A stretch of DNA of 64,000 nt from M3007 sp964646615 (GTDB taxonomy: Bacteria; Bacteroidota; Bacteroidia; Chitinophagales; Saprospiraceae), in the NCBI GenBank assembly GCA_964646615.1, contig CAZYEV010000088.1, positions 135,613-199,612 of the forward strand. Reading direction: 5' to 3'. Numbering within the stretch: position 1 is the first letter of the stretch; each line of letters starts with the position of its first letter. A program made the translations under genes and the position numbers. This document shows positions 1 to 7,777 of the stretch, piece by piece. Under the pieces are notes generated by a model. That model saw only the letters and a list, made by a program, of their open reading frames with translations, was not told the DNA's origin and did no database searches.

Positions 1-387
1 CTCAGCAGTCTGACGCTGCATGCTTCATATCGGGCATTTACACGCGGAGTGGAGCGCCTTTACAAAGGTTTGCTGGTAACCACTTTGGTGCTGGGGCTTC
101 TCTTCGTCGTGTTGCAGTATGCAGGCTGGCAGGCGATGACGGCGATGGGAGCTACTTTTACGGTAAACCCTTCGAGTTCTTTCATTTATGTCATCTCCGG
201 CGTGCATGCTATGCACGTGCTGGGCGGTGTTACGGCGCTCGTCGTTGCACTGATACACGCCTATGCATTACCCTTCAAGCCGACTCCTCGCCGACGCCTA
301 CGCTTTGAGCTGGTGGTGCACTACTGGCATTTTGTGGATGTCCTCTGGGTTTATTTGTTCGTCTTCTTCTTGGTTCAATCGCCCTGA
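1..387 (+). CDS. Cytochrome c oxidase subunit III, 5'-truncated by window edge
   Basis: The reading frame is open from base 1 and ends with TGA at 385-387, so the N-terminus lies outside the window. The visible 128 residues hold about three membrane helices and end in the subunit III signature HYWHFVDVLWVYLFVFF, a helix in which the His/Trp/Asp pattern is typical of heme-copper oxidase subunit III. The protein sits in the inner membrane and supports the aa3/caa3 catalytic core without carrying redox centres itself. It is followed 55 bases later by a second, longer subunit III gene; two consecutive coxC-like genes are normal in Bacteroidota caa3 clusters. A GTG inside the frame at 49 is unlikely to be the start because homology-like sequence continues upstream. 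Confidence 0.85.
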   Translation, partial: LSSLTLHASYRAFTRGVERLYKGLLVTTLVLGLLFVVLQYAGWQAMTAMGATFTVNPSSSFIYVISGVHAMHVLGGVTALVVALIHAYALPFKPTPRRRLRFELVVHYWHFVDVLWVYLFVFFLVQSP

Positions 388-442
388 TGTACCGAACTTT
401 GGCCGCGAATTTTCAACTTGACTCACCTATACGCAATTGAAC

Positions 443-1321
443 ATGGCAGATACTTCTGTAGCACACGCACACGAGACCGACGCCGTTCATCAGGAGAACG
501 GAAGTGCATGGGATGGCGCAAAGGAGCCGTTCAAAGCCAGCTACGGCAAGCTGATGATGTGGTATTTCCTGCTGTCGGATGCTTTTACGTTTGCTGGCTT
601 CCTCATTGCCTATGGCGCACTGCGCTTTAGCACGCCGACCTGGCCAGAGGCCGATTTTGTTTTTTCCTCATTTCCGTTTGTTGAAGGCCATCTGCCGCTG
701 ATCTTCGTAACGCTCATGACGTTTGTCCTGATTTTCAGCTCCGTTACGATGGTGCGCGCGGTGCAGGAGGGACACAGAGAAAACAAAAATGGCGTGGTTT
801 TCTGGATGTTTCTAACGATTCTGGGTGGGGCAACCTTCTTGGGCTGTCAGGCTTATGAATGGACGACGCTCATTGTGAAGGAGCACATGACGGTCTCGGA
901 AAACCCGTTTAGCCGCCATATAGCTGATGGTGTTTACCTGAACCCGGATGGTACCGAAATGCGCAACCCGGATGGAACTCCGAAAACCTTTGCCAAAGGT
1001 GATAACTATCTGCTGCACAAGCACGACGGCAAGTTTGATATTCCCTTAGTGAAGTATACCAGCGGCGAGTATGCTGGCCAGGTGATGGAAGCCGGTTTAG
1101 GCCCGAAGGCTTTCGGCGCCTTGTTCTTCTTTATCACGGGCTTCCACGGCTTCCACGTGTTTTCGGGTGTGGTTATCCTGACAATTATCATGATCAATGC
1201 CGCCAGCGGCCTGTATGTGGCACGCCGAAACGGCTATGAGATGGTAGAGAAGGTTGGCCTTTATTGGCACTTTGTGGACTTGGTGTGGGTCTTTGTATTC
1301 CTGGTCTTTTACCTCCTTTAA
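443..1321 (+). CDS. Cytochrome c oxidase subunit III (long form)
   Basis: A 292-residue membrane protein of the heme-copper oxidase subunit III family. It begins with a His-rich cytoplasmic stretch (VAHAHETDAVH), then about five to seven helices, and ends in VGLYWHFVDLVWVFVFLVFYLL, the same C-terminal signature as the preceding gene. Between the helices around residues 148 and 215 lies a long hydrophilic loop (NPDGTEMRNPDGTPKT region) that is absent from short subunit III proteins; such periplasmic insertions are seen in Bacteroidota. The frame also allows a TTG start six bases upstream at 437, but ATG at 443 is preferred. It belongs to the operon running from the window edge to about 3422. 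Confidence 0.9.
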   Translation: MADTSVAHAHETDAVHQENGSAWDGAKEPFKASYGKLMMWYFLLSDAFTFAGFLIAYGALRFSTPTWPEADFVFSSFPFVEGHLPLIFVTLMTFVLIFSSVTMVRAVQEGHRENKNGVVFWMFLTILGGATFLGCQAYEWTTLIVKEHMTVSENPFSRHIADGVYLNPDGTEMRNPDGTPKTFAKGDNYLLHKHDGKFDIPLVKYTSGEYAGQVMEAGLGPKAFGALFFFITGFHGFHVFSGVVILTIIMINAASGLYVARRNGYEMVEKVGLYWHFVDLVWVFVFLVFYLL

Positions 1322-1396
1322 TTTCAGGTGTACACAACCATTACTCTCCTTTTTTAAAACAGCATTTCCTTTTATCCTTTATCTGACCTGATAATT

Positions 1397-1840
1397 ATGG
1401 CTGGACATCAAACATATGAAGAGCAGAAAGCCTTAGTGTTTCGCGGGCTGATGATCCTCGGAGTGATTACGATTGTGGAAGTAGTCATTGCCCTGCTGGC
1501 TAAAGGCCATCTCATTCCTGGCGTTAAGTTTACGGAAGGCTTCGGCCATTACATGTATATGCTCCTGATGGTGGGCTTTTCCCTGTATAAGGCCTATTTC
1601 ATTGTGTTTTATTTTATGCACATGGCCTACGAGGTGCGCGGTTTGGTGCTGAGCGTGTTGCTGCCTACGTTGCTTCTGGTCTGGGCGATTATTGCCTTCT
1701 TCCAGGAGGGTAACTCTTGGGGTAAGCGCCGCGAGCTGATTCGCCAAAAGAATGAAGAAGTGGTTAAGCCAGCGCCCAGTAAACCACAGGGCCTCTATCG
1801 GTTGCCGGGAACTTCTTACTATTCGACGACAAAAGGCTAA
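1397..1840 (+). CDS. Cytochrome c oxidase subunit IV (prokaryotic CyoD/COX4 type)
   Basis: A 147-residue protein with three predicted membrane helices (about residues 17-35, 50-72, 80-103) and a basic cytoplasmic tail. The second helix ends in the Tyr/Phe/His-rich segment AYFIVFYFMHMAYE, typical of bacterial caa3 subunit IV. These small subunits stabilise the oxidase. The gene follows the two subunit III genes with a 75-base gap and is followed at once by a strong stem-loop, which could reduce transcription of the downstream assembly genes. Confidence 0.88.
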   Translation: MAGHQTYEEQKALVFRGLMILGVITIVEVVIALLAKGHLIPGVKFTEGFGHYMYMLLMVGFSLYKAYFIVFYFMHMAYEVRGLVLSVLLPTLLLVWAIIAFFQEGNSWGKRRELIRQKNEEVVKPAPSKPQGLYRLPGTSYYSTTKG

Positions 1841-1850
1841 CGATAAAAAC

Positions 1851-1878
1851 GAAGGCGAGGCAACCAATCCTCGCCTTC
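1851..1878 (+). terminator. Stem-loop after subunit IV, possible intra-operon attenuator
   Basis: A perfect 10-bp inverted repeat (GAAGGCGAGG / CCTCGCCTTC) with an 8-base loop starts ten bases after the subunit IV stop codon. It lacks a proper T-tract (GATGTTTA follows), so it may act as a partial terminator or an mRNA stabiliser that lowers expression of the assembly genes relative to structural subunits. Confidence 0.6.
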
Positions 1879-1912
1879 GATGTTTAAAGAGCGCTATTTA
1901 ACAGAGGATGTT

Positions 1913-2545
1913 ATGGCAGAGAAGGTATCTATGAAGCGCAGGCTTGTAGTTTGGAGCGTACTGGCTCTCTTGCTTTTTGGCCTGCCCGCTGTGTCATGGT
2001 TGTATCTGCGCAACGGGCTGAATTGGCGAATAGAGGCACAGACAGAACTTAAGGGCGAATACGGCAAAATACAGCCGGTGAATGTGATTTATCCCGATGG
2101 TTCCAAAGACAATCTGCTGACCCAAAAGGTCTGCGTCATTCACTATTTCGGCGCTAACCCAGACCTGACGCCAGAAAACAAATTTATTTTGGATACGGGC
2201 GAGCGTCTGTTCAAGCAATTCGGCTTCAAATCCGCAGCCATTCCAGACCACTTCCGGTTGGTGATGATCAGCCAGGACGGCACGGCGGAATTTCGCACCT
2301 ATGCGCGCACACTGCCCAGCGCTGATTACGCCACGTGGGTGTGGTCGGGTGGGTTGAACTCCTGGCGCGCAACGCTGGTGAATGCTTACACCCTTTATTG
2401 CGAACAAAATAAGGTCCAACCCGTTTCGCATTACTACGCTTTGGCCGATACGACCGGAACTATTCGGCGCTTTTACAACGCACTGGATGAAAAGGAGGTC
2501 GGCCGAATGGTAGAACACATTGCTTTACTATTGCCTCGGGAATAA
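1913..2545 (+). CDS. SCO1/SenC-like thioredoxin-fold protein lacking CxxxC
   Basis: A 210-residue protein with an N-terminal membrane anchor (residues 7-30) followed by a periplasmic thioredoxin-like domain. Position in the caa3 cluster and overall layout match the SCO proteins that load copper into subunit II. However, the place where SCO proteins carry CxxxC (after the beta-strand VCVIHYFGANPDLTPEN) has no cysteine pair, so copper binding or thiol redox in the usual way is not expected. An in-frame ATG at 1880 begins two bases after the hairpin and would bury the ribosome site in it, so ATG 1913 is chosen; ATG 1931 is also possible. The stop overlaps no gene; the next gene starts four bases later. 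The SCO assignment rests on context and fold impression. Confidence 0.6.
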   Translation: MAEKVSMKRRLVVWSVLALLLFGLPAVSWLYLRNGLNWRIEAQTELKGEYGKIQPVNVIYPDGSKDNLLTQKVCVIHYFGANPDLTPENKFILDTGERLFKQFGFKSAAIPDHFRLVMISQDGTAEFRTYARTLPSADYATWVWSGGLNSWRATLVNAYTLYCEQNKVQPVSHYYALADTTGTIRRFYNALDEKEVGRMVEHIALLLPRE

Positions 2546-2549
2546 CGCC

Positions 2550-3095
2550 ATGTCTAACGCAGTACTTTCAGATGCCGTTCGCCTGGAAAAGCGCCTCAAC
2601 CTGCTGGCTTATGTGGTGTCGGCGGCAGTGCTTTTTCTGGTGGTGCTCATGCGGCGCGTCAAGCTGGATTTGGGCGCGGACTTCAGCTTTCTTCCGCCTT
2701 TTCACGCATCGCTAAATGCGCTCACCGCAATTATTCTGCTGATGGCTCTATGGTTCATTAAGCGCAAGAATGTGCAGGCGCACCGGCGCGCCATTTATGT
2801 GGCGATGATGACCTCGGCGCTGTTTCTGCTCTCGTACGTGCTTTATCACTTCACCACGCCGGAGACGCGCTACGGTGGGGAGGGAGTACTCCGGTACATT
2901 TATTTTTTCCTCCTGATTACGCACGTTGTACTGGCAGCGGCAGTGTTGCCGTTTATTTTACTGACCTTCAATCGCGCTTATACGGGCCAATTTGAACGCC
3001 ACAAGAAAATGGCGCGTTGGGTATTTCCACTCTGGCTTTACGTGGCCATTACCGGCCCAATTTGTTATTTGATGCTGCGACCCTACTACGGCTGA
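2550..3095 (+). CDS. DUF420 membrane protein (CtaM/YozB-like oxidase assembly factor)
   Basis: A 181-residue protein with about five transmembrane helices. The second helix region carries FHASLNALTAIILLMALW and the pattern RRAIYVAMMTSALFLLSYVLYHFTT follows, both characteristic of DUF420, with conserved histidines (FHASLN, LYHF, THVVLA, ERHKKMARW) spaced across the helices. In Staphylococcus the homologue CtaM is needed for activity of an aa3-type oxidase; a similar heme-copper oxidase maturation role is inferred here from its place in the caa3 operon. ATG at 2550 is preferred over an upstream in-frame ATG at 2520 that lies inside the previous gene. Confidence 0.8.
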   Translation: MSNAVLSDAVRLEKRLNLLAYVVSAAVLFLVVLMRRVKLDLGADFSFLPPFHASLNALTAIILLMALWFIKRKNVQAHRRAIYVAMMTSALFLLSYVLYHFTTPETRYGGEGVLRYIYFFLLITHVVLAAAVLPFILLTFNRAYTGQFERHKKMARWVFPLWLYVAITGPICYLMLRPYYG

Positions 3096-3128
3096 CCTAT
3101 TTTTCACGCTAAAAACATTCGCAGGACG

Positions 3129-3422
3129 ATGAAAAGCAAACGATTTTTTCAGGTTGTTGCTGTCAGCGCAGTCTTATTGCTATTATTATTTGTAGCTGCG
3201 CCAGAGGCCTTGGGGCAGTGCCCGATGTGTCGCATGTCGGCTGAGTCGAACCTGCAAAACGGGGGTACAGCGGGCCGCGGCTTAAATACAGGTATTCTGT
3301 ACATGCTGGCCATGCCTTACCTGCTGGTGGGCGCCATTGGTTACTGGTGGTGGCGCAATCGGCGCAAATCTGCCGTAGAAGCTGATGAACTTCTGGCGGA
3401 GCGCCCAGGGCAACATAATTGA
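3129..3422 (+). CDS. Small membrane protein with CPMCR motif
   Basis: A 97-residue protein of unknown function. Residues 8-30 form a signal sequence or first helix ending near LGQ; directly after it comes QCPMCRM, a CxxC pair with flanking methionines. A second helix (about residues 57-76, TGILYMLAMPYLLVGAIGYWWW) precedes a basic tail. It is the last gene before a strong terminator, 33 bases after the DUF420 gene. The exported CxxC/Met motif next to oxidase assembly genes suggests metal (copper) handling or thiol exchange, especially since the SCO-like protein of the same operon has lost its cysteines. This is inference; no family name is recognised. Confidence 0.65.
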   Translation: MKSKRFFQVVAVSAVLLLLLFVAAPEALGQCPMCRMSAESNLQNGGTAGRGLNTGILYMLAMPYLLVGAIGYWWWRNRRKSAVEADELLAERPGQHN

Positions 3423-3441
3423 TGCAGATTGTTGCATGGCG

Positions 3442-3485
3442 AAGCGCCCTTTCTGAATACAACTCAGAAAGGGCGCTTGCTTTTT
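3442..3485 (+). terminator. Rho-independent terminator of the caa3 operon
   Basis: Perfect 15-bp stem (3442-3456 with 3464-3478, core AGCGCCCTTTCTGA) and a 7-base loop, followed by GCTTTTT. It lies about 20 bases after the stop of the small CPMCR protein. Confidence 0.9.
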
Positions 3486-3533
3486 AAGCGCTGTTGGAAG
3501 AGAAAGCCGTGCAGATGCTCCTACATTTGTGCA

Positions 3534-5231
3534 ATGAGAATCTGGCAGACAACATTGCGTTCGACACAGTTCTGGTTAGCCCTGGCCCTAGTGGTTGTCT
3601 ATATGGCGGGGTTGAGCATTGATGTCATGGAGGTAGATGCTGCTCAATACGCCTCTATTTCAATGGAGATGTTGCAGAGCGGCCACTGGTTGCAAGTGCA
3701 GCACCGAGGGGCCGATTATTTGGACAAACCTCCGCTGCTGTTCTGGCTTTCAGCCCTGTCGTTTGTGGTGTTTGGGCTGAGCAATTGGGCCTACAAGCTG
3801 CCCTCTGTATTGGCGGCGCTGCTGGGGGTGTGGAGCGTATATCGCTTTGCTCGTCTCTATTACACTGAGGATGCGGCGCGTCGGGCGGCTTTCATTCTGG
3901 CGGCTTCGCTGGGCCTGCTATTGATCAGCAACGATGTGCGCACCGATACGCTCTTGTTGGGCTTCAGCGCCTGTGCGGTATGGCAACTGGCTGAATATCT
4001 GGAGCGTGGGCACTGGTCTCATTGGCTGCTTGGCTTTGGTGCTGTTGGCCTGGCCATGCTGGCCAAAGGGCCTATTGGTCTGGTGGCGCCGGCCTTTGCC
4101 GTAGGCGGGCATTTGCTGTTGCGAGGGCAGTGGCGCCAGCTGTTGCGCTGGGAGTGGCTGGCCGGTCTTTTGGTAGTGGCTGTTGTGTTGGCCCCCATGT
4201 GTTGGGGGCTTTGGCAGCAGTTCGACCTGCATCCGGAGAAGTGGGTGAATGGCCGCCAGGGGGTGTCTGGGCTTCGCTTTTTCTTTTGGGAACAAAGTTT
4301 TGGGCGCATCACAGGCGAGAATGTCTGGAAGAACGATGCCTCTGTTTTTTTCTTCCTGCACGTCTATCTGTGGGCCTTTTTGCCCTGGAGCCTGCTGCTG
4401 CCCTGGGCGCTGGTGCGGGTGGGTAGAGCAATGTGGATGCATCGCCGCTCAGCAGAGGGAGCACCCTGGCCTGAATACTATTCGCTGGCTGGTTTTGTGC
4501 TGACGTTCATTGCATTATCGCTGTCGCGCTACAAGTTGCCGCACTACATCTTTATCACGCTGCCCTGGGCCTCTGTGCTCGTGGCTGCTGCGCTGGAGCG
4601 CGGTGTGAGCTCCTTGCCGCGCTGGTTGTTGGGCATTGGCGCCGTAGCCGGGCTTCTTTTGAGTTGGGTAATCGTGCTCTGGGTATTTCCGACGGCTTCA
4701 CTGGTCGTTTGGCTTCCGTTTGGGTTAGGCACGCTGGTCTGGCTTTGGGCGTTTGGGCGTTCGGTGCGCACGATGGGTGCCGAGTCGTTGACGATGCTGG
4801 GTGTGGGGGCCGCTGTTTTATTCGGCTTTGTCCTCAACGTCCATTTTTATCCGCAGCTATTGACCCATCAGTACTCCCGTCGGGCAGTAGCAGTGGCTCG
4901 AGCGTCTGGGCTGCCTGCTGATGCACTGTACTTTTTCCGGATGAATCACCATTCGCTCGACTTTTACAACGGCTACATTTTGCCTCGGCACGACGACCCC
5001 ACTGACCTGCTGGCGTTGGCGGCGAAGCGTCGAAGCCCCATAGGCATCTTTACCACACCTGATGGGAGGGCGGTGTTGGAACAGGCCGGCGCCCAAATAG
5101 CAGAAACAGTCGAGCTGAAGCATTTCCATGTTGCCATGCTTCATGCGCGTTTCCTCAATCCGGCCACGCGCCCGGAGGCGCTGCAAACGCTTTATTTCCT
5201 AAAAATCAGCCCCCCCGATACCCGGCAGTAA
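3534..5231 (+). CDS. GT39/ArnT-like glycosyltransferase, integral membrane
   Basis: A 565-residue protein with a very hydrophobic N-terminal part of about 11-12 helices and a smaller soluble C-terminal domain from about residue 430, the layout of dolichyl-phosphate-mannose mannosyltransferase/ArnT enzymes (GT-C fold). The first periplasmic loop after helix 1 has MEVDAAQYASISMEML, matching the acidic DE-A-Y motif for lipid-linked sugar donors, followed by YLDKPPLLFWL, also a family hallmark. It would transfer a sugar from a polyprenyl-phosphate carrier to an envelope acceptor. The frame extends upstream to 3429, but that start would lie inside the preceding terminator, so ATG 3534 is used. Donor and acceptor are unknown; the DPM-type synthase at 60399 could make a compatible donor. 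Confidence 0.82.
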   Translation: MRIWQTTLRSTQFWLALALVVVYMAGLSIDVMEVDAAQYASISMEMLQSGHWLQVQHRGADYLDKPPLLFWLSALSFVVFGLSNWAYKLPSVLAALLGVWSVYRFARLYYTEDAARRAAFILAASLGLLLISNDVRTDTLLLGFSACAVWQLAEYLERGHWSHWLLGFGAVGLAMLAKGPIGLVAPAFAVGGHLLLRGQWRQLLRWEWLAGLLVVAVVLAPMCWGLWQQFDLHPEKWVNGRQGVSGLRFFFWEQSFGRITGENVWKNDASVFFFLHVYLWAFLPWSLLLPWALVRVGRAMWMHRRSAEGAPWPEYYSLAGFVLTFIALSLSRYKLPHYIFITLPWASVLVAAALERGVSSLPRWLLGIGAVAGLLLSWVIVLWVFPTASLVVWLPFGLGTLVWLWAFGRSVRTMGAESLTMLGVGAAVLFGFVLNVHFYPQLLTHQYSRRAVAVARASGLPADALYFFRMNHHSLDFYNGYILPRHDDPTDLLALAAKRRSPIGIFTTPDGRAVLEQAGAQIAETVELKHFHVAMLHARFLNPATRPEALQTLYFLKISPPDTRQ

Positions 5232-5235
5232 AGCA

Positions 5236-5278
5236 AAACGGCTGTGGCCTTGTCTCCCAGACATGACCACAGCCGTTT
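5236..5278. terminator. Shared convergent terminator
   Basis: A 12-bp perfect inverted repeat (AAACGGCTGTGG / CCACAGCCGTTT) separates the glycosyltransferase on the + strand from the convergent beta-barrel gene on the - strand. The stem-loop can serve both transcripts. Confidence 0.75.
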
Positions 5279-5298
5279 GGACACTACTTGCACCCGGC

Positions 5299-5799
5299 TT
5301 ATTTCAGCGTGTAGCGAGCACTCAGAGCGCCATATCCGCCGCCGAAGCCGCTCACGTATCCGTCGCCGATGAAGAACGTGGGTACCCAGTCCACCGACAG
5401 GTTCAGCGGAATGTCGGTGAACTTGTAATCCAGACCTACAACACCCATGACGCCAAAGGTTGTGTTGGAATATCGATTGGAACCCAACCAGACATCGTCA
5501 TACGACCAGAAATATACCGAGGCACCGCCGCCCACATACCACTTCAGACCTGCCACACTCTCAATGGGCATGTGGTGCTGGTACATGGCGCCTACGTTGA
5601 ACCAACGGTAGTACGTCCAGCCGCGGAAGCCGGCAAAAAGCTCCACAGCACCGGGGTCAGAAATGAAGTGCTTGAACGATGCTGAGAACGGGAAACCCAG
5701 ACGCGCGCCAATGGCGGTGCGGTATTCCTGGGCGTTTAGCGAGGTGGCCATCATGCTGAGCAGCAGGGCCAGAGCGAAAAAGAATCGTTTTGTAATCAT
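5299..5799 (-). CDS. Small outer-membrane beta-barrel protein, paralogue 1
   Basis: A 166-residue protein with a signal peptide (MITKRFFFALALLLSMMATSLNAQ) and alternating aromatic strands that end in a Tyr/Leu/Lys C-terminus (ALSARYTLK), as in eight-stranded outer-membrane barrels. Motifs YRTAIGARLGFP near the mature N-terminus and GLKWYVGGGASVYFW in the middle recur in the neighbouring gene at 5899-6393, so the two are tandem paralogues. Similar proteins are common in Bacteroidota and are usually annotated as hypothetical or porin-family. The start at 5799 places the signal peptide at the N-terminus; the longer frame from 5844 would overlap the promoter. Confidence 0.7.
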   Translation of the reverse strand: MITKRFFFALALLLSMMATSLNAQEYRTAIGARLGFPFSASFKHFISDPGAVELFAGFRGWTYYRWFNVGAMYQHHMPIESVAGLKWYVGGGASVYFWSYDDVWLGSNRYSNTTFGVMGVVGLDYKFTDIPLNLSVDWVPTFFIGDGYVSGFGGGYGALSARYTLK

Positions 5800-5823
5800 G
5801 TTTTTGAAAAATTTGGTACGCAG

Positions 5824-5852
5824 CAAAGGTAGGCTGCTAATCATTTTTGCAA
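5824..5852 (-). promoter_or_regulatory. Bacteroidota-type promoter for barrel paralogue 1
   Basis: On the - strand the box TACCTTTG (5831-5824) is preceded 18 bases upstream by TTG (5852-5850), matching the Bacteroidota -7/-33 pattern. It lies about 25 bases upstream of the start codon at 5799. Confidence 0.65.
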
Positions 5853-5898
5853 GCTCTTGTGCAAAAATTTAACGCGGATGTAACCCATAGTACCCAAA

Positions 5899-6393
5899 TC
5901 AATTAAACGTGTACCGCACGCTGATGGCGCCGTAGCCGCCTCCAAAGTACGGGCCTATATAGCCTAGAAAAACGATGGGCACCCAGTCTGCCGACAGGTT
6001 AATCGGCGCTTTGGGAAACTTAAAATCCAGCCCCAGCGCGCCGAGTAGGGATACCGTTGCGTGCGCGTAGCCTGCTGGCGGCCGAGTATCCACGTAATCC
6101 CAGAACAGCACTGCAGCACCGCCGCCGACATACCACCTCAGGCCGGGAGCACCTGTAATCGGGAAATGATGCTCGTACAGCCCACCCAGATTAAACCAGG
6201 AGTCCTTTCGGCTGCGATAGCGATAACCGGCGAACACCTCGATGGCGCCAGCATTACTGGTAAAGTGCTTAAGGGAAACACAATGCGGAGCACCTAATCG
6301 AAGCCCCAAAGCAGTGCGATAGTTCTGCGAATGTAAGGTGGGCAATGCGCTCAGGAACAAAACTACGAAGATGACGGAAAAGCAATGGCGCAT
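5899..6393 (-). CDS. Small outer-membrane beta-barrel protein, paralogue 2
   Basis: A 164-residue protein with signal peptide (MRHCFSVIFVVLFLSALPTLHSQ) and the same barrel pattern as the gene at 5299-5799: YRTALGLRLGAP, GLRWYVGGGAAVLFW, and INLSADWVP match the paralogue's YRTAIGARLGFP, GLKWYVGGGASVYFW and LNLSVDWVP. It ends in ISVRYTFN, compatible with Bam-dependent outer-membrane insertion. It is transcribed ahead of paralogue 1, with about 100 bases between them including a separate promoter for the second gene, so the duplicated copies may be regulated independently. Function unknown. Confidence 0.7.
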   Translation of the reverse strand: MRHCFSVIFVVLFLSALPTLHSQNYRTALGLRLGAPHCVSLKHFTSNAGAIEVFAGYRYRSRKDSWFNLGGLYEHHFPITGAPGLRWYVGGGAAVLFWDYVDTRPPAGYAHATVSLLGALGLDFKFPKAPINLSADWVPIVFLGYIGPYFGGGYGAISVRYTFN

Positions 6394-6486
6394 AAGTCGT
6401 GGCTTTTTAAAGCCGAAAAATAAAGCCAACTATAGAAACCATTGTGCTGATGCGCTTTTTAACAGATTTTTGCCCGACGATTCGCT

Positions 6487-7041
6487 ATGGAAGAACAACC
6501 GCTGTTTTTTATTGCCATATTGCCCTCGCGTGCCGTTCAGGAAGAGGTAACGGCCATGAAGCAATACATCGCCGACAAATGGGGCCCGCGCCATGCACTC
6601 AAAAGCCCCGCGCACATCACGCTGCAGCCACCCTTCAGTTGGGAGCAAAGCCGAATGCCTGAACTGCGAGAGTGTTTGCTTCGTTTTGCCGGTGCTCAGA
6701 AGCCCTTCTGGGTCGTCCTCAACGACTACGGAGCCTTTGCGCCAAAAGTGTTTTTTATCAAACCCGAACTTTCGCCACAGATAAAAACACTGTTCACGAA
6801 GCTGAGAAAGGCCCTGGAGTCGGAACTGCGTTTCACTTACGACAAAAAAAACGAACAGCCTTTTCACCCGCACATGACGCTGGCCCACCGGGACATGCCA
6901 CCCACGTTGTTCGACCAGATTTGGGCGGACTTTCAGGAGCGCCCCTACTATCGCACGTTTGCCGTGAACAGCATCGCCCTCCTCCAATGGATGGGCGAGC
7001 ACTGGGAAGTGCGCGAAGAGTTCCCCTTCGCTAAGCGATAG
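6487..7041 (+). CDS. 2H phosphoesterase / 2'-5' RNA ligase family protein
   Basis: A 184-residue protein with the two HxTx signatures that define the 2H (LigT-like) superfamily: AHITLQPPF near residue 41 and HPHMTLAHR near residue 123. The paired histidines form the catalytic centre for cyclic phosphodiester hydrolysis or 2'-5' RNA ligation. Sequence start FFIAILPSRAVQEEV is typical for the family. The real substrate (RNA 2',3'-cyclic phosphate or nucleotide derivative) cannot be told. It is transcribed divergently from the barrel paralogue at 6393 and converges on aat, whose stop codon is only nine bases away. Confidence 0.8.
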   Translation: MEEQPLFFIAILPSRAVQEEVTAMKQYIADKWGPRHALKSPAHITLQPPFSWEQSRMPELRECLLRFAGAQKPFWVVLNDYGAFAPKVFFIKPELSPQIKTLFTKLRKALESELRFTYDKKNEQPFHPHMTLAHRDMPPTLFDQIWADFQERPYYRTFAVNSIALLQWMGEHWEVREEFPFAKR

Positions 7042-7049
7042 CGCTGCGC

Positions 7050-7772
7050 TCAGGCGCCATTTTCCTCCACGGCAATTTGCCCGGACGCATCCAGTCGCCA
7101 GCGCCCCGCCAGGGTGGGCGCCGACAGGCTGTCTTGAAGTAAGCGCATAAACAGCGTGCGCGAGATAAGACGGGCGCCCAGGCTTCTTAAATGAGGGGTA
7201 TCCTGCTGGCAGTCAATCAGCCGGAAGCCGCTGCGCTGTAAAGCGCGCACCAGCACGATGAAGCCCGCTTTGGAGGCATTCGACACCCGGGCAAACATGC
7301 TCTCGCCGAAAAAGACGCGCCCGAAGGACAGACCATACAGGCCGCCCACCAGTTCGCCATTCTGCCAGACCTCGACGGAATGCCCCAGACCGCGGCGGTG
7401 CAGCTCGGTGTAGGCCTCAACAAATTCCTCCGTAATCCAGGTGCCGTCCTGGCCTTCACGCGGCACTTCGGCACATGCGCGCATGACGCGCTCAAAATCC
7501 TGGTCGAGCGTGTAGGCAAATTTGTGCTGATTGAAAATGGAGCGCATGCTCTTGCGCACCACCAGCTCTTCGGGGAAGAGTACCATCCTGGGATGCGGCG
7601 AAAACCAGAAAAAATGTTCGTCGTGCTTGTACCACGGGAAAATGCCGCTGTGGTAGGCCGCTATCAGACGCTCCGGGCGCAGGTCGGTGCTGACGGCCAA
7701 TAAGCCATTGGACTCTGCCAGCTCTACCGGCGGAAAGGTCAGGTCTTCCTTACCAAGCCAGAAAACAGCCAT
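7050..7772 (-). CDS. aat: Leucyl/phenylalanyl-tRNA-protein transferase
   Basis: A 240-residue protein with the full Aat pattern: GLLAVSTDLRPERLIAAY, GIFPWY near residue 44, FWFSPHPRMVL, the ESMFARVSNASKAGF block and the C-terminal DCQQDTPHLRSLGA. The enzyme adds Leu or Phe from aminoacyl-tRNA to the N-terminus of proteins starting with Arg or Lys, marking them for ClpS/ClpAP degradation in the cytosol. It lies five bases from the stop of the acyltransferase gene upstream, so it is probably the last gene of the lycopene cyclase-acyltransferase-aat transcript. Confidence 0.95.
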   Translation of the reverse strand: MAVFWLGKEDLTFPPVELAESNGLLAVSTDLRPERLIAAYHSGIFPWYKHDEHFFWFSPHPRMVLFPEELVVRKSMRSIFNQHKFAYTLDQDFERVMRACAEVPREGQDGTWITEEFVEAYTELHRRGLGHSVEVWQNGELVGGLYGLSFGRVFFGESMFARVSNASKAGFIVLVRALQRSGFRLIDCQQDTPHLRSLGARLISRTLFMRLLQDSLSAPTLAGRWRLDASGQIAVEENGA

Positions 7773-7777
7773 GACAC

